DNA of 21,341 nt from the IMG/VR virus record IMGVR_UViG_3300009507_000159, positions 1 to 21,341 of that record. One strand, written 5' to 3'. A program made the translations under genes and the position numbers. Below, piece by piece: positions 6,274 through 21,200 of this stretch. The notes under the pieces are model-generated. The model made no database searches. It had not been told where the DNA came from and was given only the letters and a program-made list of their open reading frames with translations. The stretch's first letter is position 1. Each line of letters opens with the position of its first letter. The DNA comes from a virus.

Positions 6274-9200
6274 ATGGTAGCAATCGGTCGCAGTAGTCAC
6301 GCCTTTTTCTTTGACGGCGTAAGCGATTCAGTCATTATCCCTCAAGGTGAATTTACCAGCACCGGAGTTGAAGATGGCGCAGGTAGTAAGGTCATGACCA
6401 AGACACTACAAGGTAGTGGTAGTCGTGCTTCAATTAACGGTAAAACAATTACAGACTTCGTGATAGAGGCTTGGGTCATACCCGACTGCGGTGGTGTAAT
6501 AGCGCACCGTGAAGGGCAGTTTACGCTTGAAATGGGTACAGTGGACACTCCCGGCCCTGCTGTATTCTCAGTATATGTTGAATCATTAGCGGGGCCATCT
6601 GTATTCCGTTTGGCTACTGCTTACGATGCAACCAACAGATGGGATGGAATCGTTTATCCTCAACAGAACCACGGCGGTATTCATGATTCGTACAACAGTT
6701 ATCACACGGGTAGTTATGATGACGCTACGAACATGAATTTTAACAACCGCCCGTTGTACCATATTGTTGCTGGAATTACTCAAAATCGGGTTTTCTTAGC
6801 AGTAAACGGTGAAATTGTATCACAACAAGACATCCCCAAAGAAACTCGTCTTGCTCGTTCAACAGAACATGTGTATCTTGGTGGACAGGGTGGAGAGTTC
6901 CGTGGTGCTATTGAAGCCATTCACTTTTCAAATGAATTTGATGAAGGAATGATTCAACCCTATATGACTGTCAAAAGTGATACTTCATCGGCTCTTTTCC
7001 GCTTTGAAGAGCCAATTGATATTATAGAGGGCACCTACGAGTTTTCAGCCTTCACAGCGGCGGCTAACGGTACTACCAAGACGCTTACTATGACAGCCGC
7101 CGATGCTCAAACTCTCGTTGCTCGTCTTACAGGTAAAGCATACGATTCATCTTCACCTACCACCACCTTCACTTCCACGCCGTATAGCATGGGTAACTAC
7201 AAGGTAGTGGATTACTACACTAACAGTGGTACAGCGGCTACAATTAGCGTACCACATACACCGTACAACCTACTCATCAATCCGGGTGCTATCAACCGTA
7301 ACACACAGAAGCCCAATCAATCCCCACCCGAACGGGTGCGGTTAGAAAGCATCAACGGTAGTAGTGGTGTCGTCACCTTCTCAAGCATACATGTTGATTT
7401 TATCAATGGGACAAGTGGACTTCGGGGTGCATTACATTCCCGTACAGCAGATGTTGACAACTACTTCGTTGTAATTGGTGCTGATTCATTGATTGATAAC
7501 GGTACAGGAAAACCATATCAACCACCGCATTACGGTACACAGATATTTGATAAGACTGGACAGATGGTTCTTGATGAAAGTAACTTCACGAATCACGGCT
7601 TGGTATATTCAAGCGGAATGGCTACAGATACATCAGCAAATGCCTACGCCGTCAATTGGCCCGCTACCCTTGATACGCTCTTTCAAGTCGGCCACAGCGG
7701 TCGCCACTTCTTCTCTCACATCACTGGTCATGAATACATGCGCCGATACCCTAAACCGAGCGACTTGTCAATAGACCAACAGGCTGATGGTTCGGCTGAC
7801 ATTGTACACATGGCGTATGAGAACAATGCTCGTGGGCTTGATGAGATGTTCGTGATGAACTCCCTTGTGGATTTCTATACTGAGTCTTTAGAAGCACCTA
7901 TCGCTCGTATTGAAAATTCTTCACCCGTTGCTACAGTTGTTGACAATGGGATGCCCGCCAGTAAAAAGGAACTCATTGCTATTGGTGGGGCCGGATTCAA
8001 GTACGCTCCATTCGCACTCAAAGGGCCAGTGCCCGAAACAGGTGACATAAATGAAATTACACGATTGTATCATCTTGTACCCGAAACTGAAAGTCGGGTT
8101 GCACTTCTTCATGTACCTGCTCTTGGTTCGTCGCATAATCTTGCGCCGTATGTTGAGATTCACTACAATGCAATAGACCTCACTGGTGCGAGTATGAGTC
8201 AAACTACTCCTATGCTGATGGTCACCAAGACCGTTCCAGCAGGTTCTCACATTCTAAGTGGAAGTACACGGGTATTGGATGTAATCAACTCCGACCTCGC
8301 AAACACCACTTTGTACTCTCCCGGTGGCGTAATTTATCTTACAAATGCAATTAGTGGATATGGTACACTCATGCAAGAATCTCACTCCCTTATTGGTGAT
8401 AATACAGGTGGGCAAGACAGTGATACAGAAATGGATTACAGTCTTACACCCGCTTTGTACACACCGCCTAATGATGTCACCGCCGAACCAGCCGCCCCAC
8501 CAAAAGCCATTTCACGCTCACAGTCAAGCGGTACACATGAATCAGTATATCACCGCCTTGCAATTGAAGCCATGTCGTCAAATACCAAAGACACACTATT
8601 GGATGAAGGAGCAGGGAAGAAAACACGCCAACCTACTACCGATAAGACAGGGCAGGGTGTATTTGACCTCGGCCCAACCACCCAATCTTCCCGTGTCTTT
8701 GAGATGTTTAACATCATTGACAATGTAATTATCACTAATGAAGCAGGTATTTTGGCTAAGATTTTCGTTCAACCAGCAGTTAAATCACGAGTAAATCAAT
8801 TATCATTGGTACGCTCTCTTGGTTCGGGCGATAATCCAAACATAGCCAGCATCATGTACCTCATGAGCCGCTGTCGTATTCGTGGTATTTCTAAGCAGGA
8901 AAACCCCGACAGTAACATGACAAATGTAGTTATTACCGCTACAGGTATCGCTGACAGTTTCGTAAACGAGAATGTGTCTGTTATAGGTAGCGGGTCACCC
9001 GACTCCCATGTGGTGAAGGAGATAGAGCCTAATGCACCAGTAGTCACCGTCACGCTTGGAGGGCCGGGACAGGGTGGTGTCAATACCAAGCCTACCTTTG
9101 ACCCAAGCCCGCTCATGCGCTTACCGGGTTCTACTCGTCGTAATTGTGTAGTACAGGCTCAAGTGGTGAAATCTAACTCTACACTAAGCATAAGCGTTAC

Positions 9201-12200
9201 ACCATTGAACAACGGTTCTCCCGATATGGCCTCATGGGGTACTATGTGTTTTCCAAAGGTTGGTCGTATATACCTCCAAGATGGGGCAAGTGCGGCTTAT
9301 ACAGATAAGACAGGAGCAGGATTTTATTTCAGCGAAACGGATGCGATAGCAAGTCGTACATTCTTAGATGCGGCGGGCACCGCATACGCTACACTTCATG
9401 AGTGGTGCAACGCTACAGAAGTATATCGTAACGGTAGTGCGGGGCAATATTCTACATCTGTTTTCATTTCTAATGATGGAGACTTTGACAACGACTCATT
9501 GGTACAAGATGGTAGCACGGTAAACGATAGAATGTTCCAATCACTTGACAGTGTAACGCACGATTATCAATTGGGCACACAGTATGCAAGTACACGCTCT
9601 ATGGTAGAAATACCCGTCTTCCCACAGCAGTTCTTTGACCATACGGATTTGGGTATTTTCCCCGGCCCCGACAACAGTATGAAGATGCACATTGATGCTA
9701 CATACACGGCTCATACATGGAACCCTACTCCTGTTGGCCGACGAGCAAACGACATAGGTGTAGCAGATAAAAGCGCAAACTCAGCCTATTCCTATACCAT
9801 AAACAACAAAGACTACATTGAATCTGCTACTATTCTTCGTATTGTACATAACACAAATGATGCTTACATCTATGTATCTCATCCAAAGATGTTTCCCGAT
9901 GCTACCAACACTGGTGCGGGGCAAGATGAGTTAGGCAATTTAAAAGGTGTTAATCGCCTACGCCGTGTCTTTCTTAACAATGGAGAATGGGCAGTGTATG
10001 ATAACAACCCCATATCGGATGGTTACATATCAATTCCAACGACACACACTGGTGGGTACCATGATGGTCATTCGGAAACCTTCTTTCAAAACGCTATAGT
10101 GGGTTCAAAATTACATACTGGTGGTGGATTCCGCAATGAAACTCTTATTCCTGTAGCATCGGATAAAGACAGACAATCATCCGATTTAGAAGGCCGCTCA
10201 CCGTATTATTATGACATGGCTAACATGATGACTCAAGGTGGTAATCTTGATTATGGTTTGCGACAGTATGTAAGTGCTGTAGAATTTAAGGCGGGGCCAT
10301 TGGCTAATCCTCACGCTCCAAGAACTGTTACTAAGAGAGCAAGAACTAAAATCATTGGAGTTTCGGAAAATTCTGGTTTTGGCTTCCCTAACAGCGCATC
10401 TCTTGGATATTTCTACGATTTGATTTTAGAAGACCCGTCATTATTCCCTCAAGAATATAACAGTGAAATGCTTTTTATTGGGGAAATCATGACTGATACC
10501 CCATTAGAAGTTCTTTTTGCTGGCTATGCAGACGGTATATCAGTTTCCGGTGCAAACAGTGTCACAATAAGAATACCACCTAACACTTCCTTTGATGAGG
10601 CCGATTTCATAGGTAAAGATTTCTTGTTAAAGAAAGCGGGTCACTCATTGAAAGGAGTTAGCGACCCTGCTAATATGGACACATTTGAAGAATCCCGAAC
10701 TTTGTTTAGACCAACTGGTAATGAAGAATGGGTGTTTGCTGTAGCATCATCACCTCAAGCCGCAGATTCTACTACTACACTTAACATTTCAAATTCTCAC
10801 AGTCGTTTGGCTAACTCTAATACTAATGGTTTAAATTTACGAAAAGGTGACACCCTGTTCAAGCAAACTGGTTTAGGTGATATAGAATATGTTGGCGAAG
10901 TGAGTGCTGTAGTGTCTAATCTTATTGGTGGGCACGCAACAAATTCTGTAGTTACTTTAACAGCAAATAATCTTGTAGCAATAGCAAATGGCGACCGTGT
11001 GATAATGGGTACAAGTACACTTTATCAAGAAGACCACGATGCTATTCTTAATCGCAGTTGGTTATTCCCATTTGCACAAGGTGGACTACGAAACGGAGAT
11101 ACCGTATGGATGAACATGACTCTTAACAACCCACATGCAATTGAAGGATTATTTGCAAAAAGCCGTGGTGTGTTCAATGAAGCAACTGTTTGGAAAGGTT
11201 TCAATGGTGGACAAGGAGTATTAACTCACCGCCCAAGAGATTCTATTCCTCTTGAGAATTTCCTAATTGGGAACTCCTGCCTTGAAACAGCACAAAACTT
11301 TGCTCAACATGTCAACAAAACCATAGAAATGAATTATGAGGCTATGGGACTCAACGCCACCCAAGCACCAACTGTCGCTTATGTTGACCCGTATCTTTCC
11401 ACTGATGGAAATGCTCGTGTACTCATGTTTGATGTAGCGCATGACCGTGAGTTTATTGCATTCCATGACTTACACATGCAGGTACAATCCAGTGCCGCAA
11501 CGCCTACTATTGGTTACACAAGAAATATAGCGTATGAAGGAGGTACAAATAATCTTGACAATATACTACGGGCCGTTAGTGGGGGTGCCCCAAATTACTT
11601 AACAACTCAAATTGATGTAGCCAATGGGTTTCCAACTGAAAACAAATTCATGCGTGCTACTCAACAATCCAAGTACATAGAAAGCGCATACGCACACAAT
11701 GTGCCTAATACAGTTACACAAGACCTTCTTGGTACATCGGCTGGCTCGGATGAAGATTATACTTTGTCAAATCCAACATCGGCGGGGGTTAATACTGCTC
11801 GTCGTGGTAAAGGCCACGGACATTTCGTACATACTGGTTTGTATCATGAGGAAATAACGAATACTCACACTGTTGGTGATAGTAATTTACCACGAGTTCA
11901 ACCCGCTGTCGCATCAATTTACTATGCTAATCAAGCACACAAATATGCAGATACAGTTAGCAAGAATTTGCTACTGACTACACTAAAATTACATCGGGCA
12001 AATGAGGGTTCAACCACGCATACCATGAAAGATAGCAGTACCCTGTTTGATACACCCGATGGTACTCGTGTCATTTCAGCATTCCTTTGTTTGAAGGGTA
12101 AAAGAAACACCACGCTTGACTTAGCCAACCATGAAGAAGACCGACTTGAGCATCTAAAACATTGGACTCAAATGGACTTTGTACGCCGTATGACTCTTGA

Positions 12201-15200
12201 TTTAGGTGAAGTTGGGGTCAAGGAAGGTGTAACAGATATTGAAGCGGCGGCAAGAGAAATTGTTCGTCTTAACAATCAAGGAGGTGCGCTTAATGGTGGT
12301 ACGCACGCTCGGCGTCCATCACAACAATACCCCGGAGAAAGTGAGCGTCTTGACCTTACACGCATAGGGGTAAGGCAAGATACCGCTGACCCTAACAAAG
12401 ACCCTACCTCAGCACACATCAATGCTGACTTTGCGGCTACTGGTTCAACTTACGACCCTGCACCGTTTTGGTATGGTGACATTGCCTTTGATACGCACGA
12501 CCGTGGTTCTCACATGGGGTATGTACGAGCGCATCTTGGCCGTGTTGTAGAAGACATTAACGGGAATGAAGGGTACTCAATAGTTATCCACTCAACTATT
12601 CCCGGTGCTTCGGGACGAAACTTCTGTCTATGGCTTGATAACAGTAAGGGACAATCAACCTATCAACCTCAATTCCTTATCGGACACGGTGGAAGATTCC
12701 GCAACTTTTGGGCGCAACCCGATGAAATGACAGGCGAAAACATGCACCCTGCACCTATGCCTCTCAACAAAGACGGGCGACCGTTTGCTCCTATCACAAC
12801 ACTTCGTGAATTTGTATCTCAAGAAGAACCCAATGAAGACTTCACAAGTAATCATGATATTGCTTCTCGTCGTAGTAAAACGGCCAACCCTAAAGGAAGA
12901 AATGTATCTGCACATATTGGCGGTATATCACATAACAGTGTAAACGATGAGTCATTTGAAACTCAAAGTCCATCTACTGCTCTTGTTAAGGGGCTAAGAA
13001 TGGGTAAACAGGCAGTAGGTCGCATCAACTTTGGTGGTCTTGTTGCATCGGGTGTACCGGGCTTTTCCCCAGTAGCAGGTAAGCACGGCCTCGGTCGTAA
13101 AGGAAGTACTGACTTTGATAAATTGTATAACGAAGGATTAGCCATAGGAGGCACATCACCTACCGCAATAACAAATTACAGCGGTCATGTAAAATCTACA
13201 GAGGTACTTGATGACGCTATAGGAGATAAAACACTGTATGGTTTCCGCTTTAACGACCACCGAGGACAGGGATACGGTGTACGATTCATATACCGTAAGA
13301 TGGGTGAATCGTTTGCTAATGATTTAACCACTATTCCTTCTACTCTTGATGATGAAATTTGTGTGTATTTCAATGATGGGGATGTTGCTAAGGGTGGATT
13401 TACTCTTGGACAACACATGATTGGATTTGGTGATGCTACAGGTCGGCTTGATGTTACGAGTTTGACTAAAAACAGTTGGCGAGGAAATCAGTGGCGAGGT
13501 GTATATGCTCCATCAGTAGGTACTAATTGTAGTATATCTTGGGACGCAATTGCAAGTACACTTACAGTTGAATTTGGTGCAGGTGAAGGTACTGAAAATG
13601 GCCCGTTTGATAGTGGACAGCAACTCGGCAATCACCCGGACTTACTTGGTTATCTTGGTTTCCCTCGGCAGAATGGAGTTATACAAATCACAGACCCATT
13701 TAATGACGCTTCATTATCACCTAAAGGTTCAGTTGGAAATGTTATTTCATACGAAAGTCGTACCCAATTAAACAGCGCGGGTACGCATATCTTCTATGGA
13801 GTGAAGGGAGATGAGTTTACTGCTTCTCATCATGTTAATACACCTACTGACAGCACACTACAATCTTCTGCTACAATGTTTAACTCGTCTGATGACCGTA
13901 TCATCAAAGCACTTATTTCACCACGAATTAACTGGACAACACTGGTGACAGACGAATTACTTGCGGCTGTAACTGCACGAGCCATCAATCTTCAAAACCC
14001 TAACACAGAAGACGGTATATCCTTTGATTGCCGACACATGTATGCGGCTGATGGTCGCACATTCGGAGAGTGGGGCGTAACGGCTGATTCAATTAAGATT
14101 CGTGCCCACAACCCTCAGCGTGGCGCACGCCCATTATCCACGATGTTTGAGGCATCTCTACATCGTGACTTAGGAATTGAATCACCTCACCTTGAATTTG
14201 GTGAGTACGAAACCCTTGTACCTAACTGGGCTGTAACTGCATCAGGAACGCACAATAAGCCTGTATCGGATGCTGACATAGAAGACAACCATCGTAAGGT
14301 TGACTGCGGCTATCTCCCATTCACCGTGTTACAAATACGCACAAAATCTCGTGGGTATCATACCAACACTCCTACACCTATCCTCGTGGATTCTTACAAC
14401 GACCCAGTACCTACTAAATCATGGGCAAATAACCTCAAGGGAATAACATATACATCAAGAAGCGGTGACCATATTCTACCTGCTCTTGATAATGCTATGG
14501 TTGTGACCGACCAACACCAACATTCCAGTGGTGTGAACACTTTCACATTACTTTCGGGTGAATTAAATACCCATCTTTTAGTTCCAGCAGGAGAAGAACC
14601 GGCCACCTTTAACAGTAAAGACAGGTTAGTTTCATTCGGTGATAAAAAGATTGTTTGTCATGGAAATAAAAAGAAGGCTCTTATGACAAGCGCACAAGGC
14701 GGTACTGCTGGTGACTCCACTACTAAATTAGTAGCAATTGATATTGAGGCCAATGACGAGTTCCTTGCTGAGTTCGGTGGTGGAAGTGTCAATCAAGACG
14801 GGTTGTTAATGCTTCACGCTGATAAGATATTTAGCGGTATGCGTCTTTACGGTAGCATTGAAAGCGAGCCGATTACTTACTTCAAGGGTGGTAGAGACAG
14901 TAACGACCACAGCGTTCCGCTGTACTTTGGTGGTGGGTTTAGCGGGGTGGTACTGGATGTCAACGATGGTACACAAAACGATTACTCATCATTCTACACC
15001 CACCCGTATTCTACTGGCCCAACAGGTACAGCGGGCATACAGAATGCGAATGAAATTAGTACGGCCTATGCTTTGATGGACTGTAACGCTCTACTTGCCT
15101 TCTTCCCCGGTACCCCATATCTCAATCAACATCGTGGTAGCATTCATCCACCCGCTTTCAATCAAGACAACATCCTATCTCCCGATACAGAAGGAGGCAC

Positions 15201-18200
15201 CTTAGCCAACTTAGCATCGGGTCAACCGTCCCATGTCACCGCAAGATATACGGCTGGAATTGTACGACAACGCCCTGTACCGCTTGTCATTCGTATGCCG
15301 CATCAAACAGCACGGTACACTGACCATAAAACAAATACTCCTTATTTTACTTCTTACCTCGTGTATGGGCCGGGACAGGCTTTCCCATTCAATGAAACCG
15401 CTACGGGTACGCTTGGAGAGACTGAGCCGCATCCGGGTTATGTCGTGACTACAGGGAACACTTGGAGTAAGGTACCTCATAGCAAGAACCTCCCCAATGA
15501 GATTACCAATAATGTTAATGATTACGGCCCACCCAATACAGACTATCAATCACGCCGAAATCGCTTCCATTGGAATACTACTTTGAATTGGTCACCGGCT
15601 CAAGGAATACCTAATATCGGTGATAACACTTCAACTTCGTATGGATTACGCCAACGCCCCGAACACGGTAGCCATTATGGTCAACATTTTACTAACCCTG
15701 TACCGGGTAAATTAGTTTCAAACAATCAAACTGATTACAAAAAAGCACATCCATATCAACACTGCGCTATAGCATACTACGGTATCGCTATGAGTGCTGA
15801 TATGACTTTCCACATGGACGGTGGGTACCATCCCGGCGGTTCTTGGATTGACAATCAATTAGCATTCAATCCACCTATGGAAAAGAGTGATTATGTCATT
15901 ACTAAACTCAATGGTAATGCAGTACAACCTACTGCTTATCGTGTATCCGGCCCGATGGCTAAGAGTGTACTTGATGGTCAATTAGGTGAAGATGCTGACG
16001 ACTTTGACCGAGAAATCATTGTTGTGGATGGTACACGCTGTCAAAACGGTGAAGAGTTGGCGACTATCATAGGTCAAGCCATCAACGAAAACCCCGGTAA
16101 AGGGGCACTCAAAGCAATGGGTGGTACATTTATGCCCAGTATGGGTAACGCTATGAGACAAGACCGTTATGGTTGGGTAGAACTTACATGGTTACAAGTA
16201 TATACCAACGATACCGCCAGTTCGTCTAAATCATTTTTTGAAGGTACAATTACGGGTGCTACACAAGATGAATTGGAACAAATACCAGCGTGTGGATGGA
16301 TTCGTACAGACGATGGTGGCCGACCTGTACACGGTAGTGACCCTACACCCGCTTTTGCACCATATCATTCTCGTGAAGTGTACAATAATGGCGGTACATG
16401 GACTGTACGATTTTGGCTCGCACCTAACAGAATCACTGGTAAGGCACAGTTTGAAGACATCACTACATGGCACAACAAGTGCGAAGGCGACCCTCTCACT
16501 GTACCGGGGATGAGTCCGATTCCTCCACCCCCACCCGGTCTTCCCGACACCGTTCCCGATAAATTCTATGTATGGAGTAAGTCGGGAGTAACATACTACA
16601 ACAACAATAGTGATACTACACGCAATCATATGACTCGCTCTCACTTTAGTGGGTTAGTTGATGCGATAGACAGAACACGGCCTGTAGGAGCCGTGGGATG
16701 GGCAGGAGAGCGTTATTCATACCTTAATTCGTTAAAGGTAGGTACAGAAGGGTATGGAGCAGGTCTTGGTGCTTGGTACAACAAACTCGGTTTTTCGCCT
16801 TATGGGGCGGCATCAAGCGTAATGAGTACATTTGGTCATATACCTAACTTAACTCCTATGCGAAATTCACCGGAGGCTTCCGGCATTCTAAACAATCGTA
16901 GTAATTCGGACAGCATCATAACAAGTCCTTATTCGTGGGATTATGATGAAACAGCGGCGGCTACATATGAAAACATTGACACTTCTACATACTTCGCAAA
17001 CCCATTAAACACAAATGAAGATAATCAAATCCCTCAATCTCTTGCTAATCAACAAGGTGTATTTGCTCGTGCATTCCTTGTTATATCGTATGAAGGAGAA
17101 ATGCCTTTGGTAGCAAAGCGTGACCGTGATGGTATCACCGCTACAGGTGACTGGCTCTCAGTGGCCTCAAAGACTGGTCAATCGGTTGCCGCCGCTACTG
17201 CAATCACATTTGCAGGTACCACTCAATGGGATGAGCGCATACACAGTGTGGACAGATTCGTTGCCCCTGCACATGGTGGGCCTAACATTGAAGCGTTGGT
17301 TGCTAACAAAACGCTTCCAACAGGCGATTTACCAAGTGAAGGTTTCCTTTTCAACGGACCTTTGCCCGACGACACATTACTTTTCAATGCAGAACCTTGC
17401 TTTGCAAAGACTGGTGATTTATTCTTTGATTTGGATGAAAGCCCCGGTAGTTTCTTCTTAGAAGATAACACTAATGTAGAGCGTAATCGCAATATGGACT
17501 TGAATCAAGGAACATTCTTTTCACAAGGTTCAGTCACCACAGTAAGTGGTGATGCAACAATAACACATGGTGCGAATGCTAACATCGTAGCAGGATTGGG
17601 GGTAATTGGTACAGGCATACCGTTAGGAGCCACAATTGCGAGCATAACAGATTCCACTCATTTTGAGTTGAGTGTTGCCGCTACCGCTAACGGTTCGGGC
17701 TTAAGTTTAAAATTTGGTGATGTCACATTATTACCTTACGATGACCCCACAAATTACTGGTTAAATGATACAAATGCTTTCAAGATGAATCAACGCTCAT
17801 CGGCCAAGAACTTCTCCGTTGAACACATCGTATGGAAGCGTATGGACGGTGGGAATCTTTCGCTACCTGCGGTCAACGCTCGTGGACTTGGTGCTGTTCC
17901 ATTCATTACACGAGTAGAAAGTGATACTCCTTACACTATGGGAGAAAAATTGTATGGTATTAACAGGTTCTCCTTTGAAACAACGAACAGTGCTATGTTC
18001 CCTATCATACAAGCACAGGAGTTATCTCACCCTCAAATCGCCGCTCGCCACCCCGATGAGTTGCGAAATGTACTGTCCATACCAAATGAAGAAATGCAGT
18101 TTGATGAAGTACAAGTAGAAGATGATACAGGGCAAGTCCATATTATTGAGGGCGGTTCACCATTCGGTACAATCATTCGTACATACAATGCGGTGTCCGA

Positions 18201-21200
18201 CCGTAGTGCTGAGGGATTAGCACCCGCAACTGCTGGTAGTGGTATAGAACCTAACATGAAGGTGAGGTTACCCGATGCTGATGCAATCCCCGGTAACCTC
18301 GTTATTCGTAGCGGATTTGACAGACTACAGGCGTATCAAAATGAGTCATTCGGTACTGGTGGTATGATGAGGCCGATTGACAGTGCTGACCTCAAACATT
18401 TGTTTACTGATGATACAAAAGGCCCACGCCTCGGTGGTACATTTAGCGACCATAATTGGGAGCATATCAGTCAAAGTTCATTCCCCGACCCGACATACGC
18501 AGGATGGGAAACTGCTACAGGTAACGCCCCACTTGAGACATCTTACGAATTGCATGACCGCACGCTGTTCTTCCACATCACCAAGAACGGCAACACTCAC
18601 AGTCACCGCCACCCTACAGTTTACACACACAGTGCAGGAGTAGTCAACAATGCTCTCACTGCTGTTTCTTACAGTGGTACAACACTCACAGTAAACACTG
18701 CTCCTAATACTTCACTTTACGGTGAATCTATTCGTGATGGACGCAAGTTCTTACGCCTATACAACCCAACAACCGATAAGGGCGGTGTTGCATCATTCAC
18801 AGGAATAAGCAGTTCTACTTTTACAGGTTGCGTAGGTGACGCTGACTTTGATGAGTTAGTTGCTGGTGATATATCGGCACTCAAGGTTGTACCATCTTAT
18901 TACATCCCTGCGGGTAGCACTCGCTTCTTTGCATCACGCAGATTGCGTGACCACGCCGAAGTAAGCGGTAACAGCCCCGATATGGCGCATACACAGTATT
19001 ATTCGTTCCTCACGCTCAATCAAACATTAGGTCACACCATATATGCAAAACCTAAGATGAGTCCATTAGCACTACCAAGAATGGGTCATCATTTCGTCAC
19101 ACCTACTATGGCTATGCTACCCGGTCACTTTGCTCATCCTGCGTATCAAGGGCTGTATAATAAACACCGAGCAATCCGTTCCGCTACGGTAAATGCTCAC
19201 GAAAATCTACTGATGGAAGAGCAACAAATGGTACTTGTAAAGAGTGATATTTCTACAACATTAACAAATCAATTACACGGTCATGATACACTACATACCT
19301 TTGGAAGTTTAACCGCTACACCCAGTGGCCCAAGTGACATTCACGGCGGAGCATTCACATTATTGTTTGAAACCAAACTTCGTAGTGACGGATATGGTGT
19401 ACTCGCATCCGAAGGACAGGCGGGAGTTGTTAATGCCGCTGGTGGTCATACCATTGTGCTTGAAGCCGCCGCTACCTACACCCTGCGTCATCACTTCCCC
19501 GACCCATCCGAAGTCGGTGCATATCAAATTATTATTCAACCTAACATACACAAGTCGCAACTAATAGGCTACCATGCTAACGGTGCGGCTACAGGCGACC
19601 CACTTGTGCATCAACTACCCGATGGCACTGAAAATGAATTGACCAGCCAGCAGGTTGCGCTTGTAGTAGGTTTGCGTGAACCCGACAGTGCTACGGGTGC
19701 TGTTGGTCTTGTGTTGGCTGAGGCTACAATGGCTGATGTTCGTGGATGTGAAGTGTTCATCAATGAACTCATCATAGACCACGACCCCGACCACGGAAGC
19801 CAATTCACCAACATTCCACCATTGATGTTGTACAATCCACTCGGTGTACAAGGTACTGAAAGTCCTGCCTTTGTTAAGCGGTCACTTCCATACCAGCCTC
19901 AAATGTTCGTTAGGTCATCACCCGGTATGACAACAAACATTCCGTGGTGGAGTATAATTCACAAAGTAGGGCCGGATGATAGCACGGCTACAGGTTTCCG
20001 CCATCTTGACCATTCTCGCTTTGACAACTACTACGAGTTCCTTCGTGCAAGCGCAGGTAGCATTGCTTGTCAAATCACTCTTGCAGGATACCCAAGTACC
20101 CATCCCGACATATATCACGAAGTGCTTGAAAACATCAGCCTCAATCCTGTGTGTACTGTAGTGAGTGTGGCTACAAATGTAGGTGGAAGTGGAAACACTG
20201 AAATTACAGTTGATGATGCTCGTGGCTTCCCACAAAAGCCATACTACGGCAACAAGTTGGAGTACACGGATGCAACGGGTGTGCGTCGTACTCACACCTA
20301 CACGGAGCGCAGTGGGTATGATGCGTCCAACATGAACAAACCAAAGATATTCACAGTAGTGGATAAAGCGACATTTACTGATGATTTAACCGCTAACACG
20401 AAATTACGCCTCACCCGTGCCTACGACTTCCGCCCCGCTGGTGCTATCTTCACTGAATCGCTATCAAGCATGGTACCTCGTATTCTCCCACAAATGTTGC
20501 AGGGTAGCCGAGATACAAACAGCCTACATACGGCTGATGCTTTCCTATGCTTATGGCATCCAAATCTTGGTCGTCCACATACTTTCTACTCGGATTCAAG
20601 TCGTACATGGCTTAACCCATTGACTGACCGTGCAGTTGCACAAAAGCCACTCAACAGTATGCCCGAACACTTTGAAACTGTACACTACCACGATGCAACA
20701 TACTACGCCAGCATGGGGCCGTTTGCATTCAAACGAAGTACACCTCAACCACCTTACAAGATTGCTAATACAAAAGGTGCCTCCGCATCTGCTACAGGTG
20801 GTAGTAATACAGCAATGATATTCAATACACGAGCGAGTGATACCACTTTCACAGTTGACGCATTGGTATCTATTGAAGGTACACCAAAAATCATGCTTGA
20901 CGGTAGAGCATACAGTGTAGCATCAATTAACGCTGGTACAAATACAATAACTGTTAATGAAGTCTTAGCCGCATCAATCACTGCTGACTCACCTGTGTTA
21001 ATTGGTGGTACGGGTGATATGATAACCGCTCAAACTATGACTGCGGCAATGGCTCCACAAGGATTATCCACTGCTGAATACACAAATCAAGGTGGTCAGT
21101 ATGACGGTAGTGATGCAAGTACAGCGGTTATGTTGAATCATTATTGGCCTTGTGGTAGTCGTGGTGGGCCACTGGTGAGCCGTCTTGACGGATATGGATA

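Noticed and set aside
7493-20981. Many frames of 60-140 codons on both strands inside 6274-21341
   Set aside because: The + strand frame starting at 6274 is open throughout with consistent protein-like composition. The inner frames lack ribosome sites and are composition shadows.
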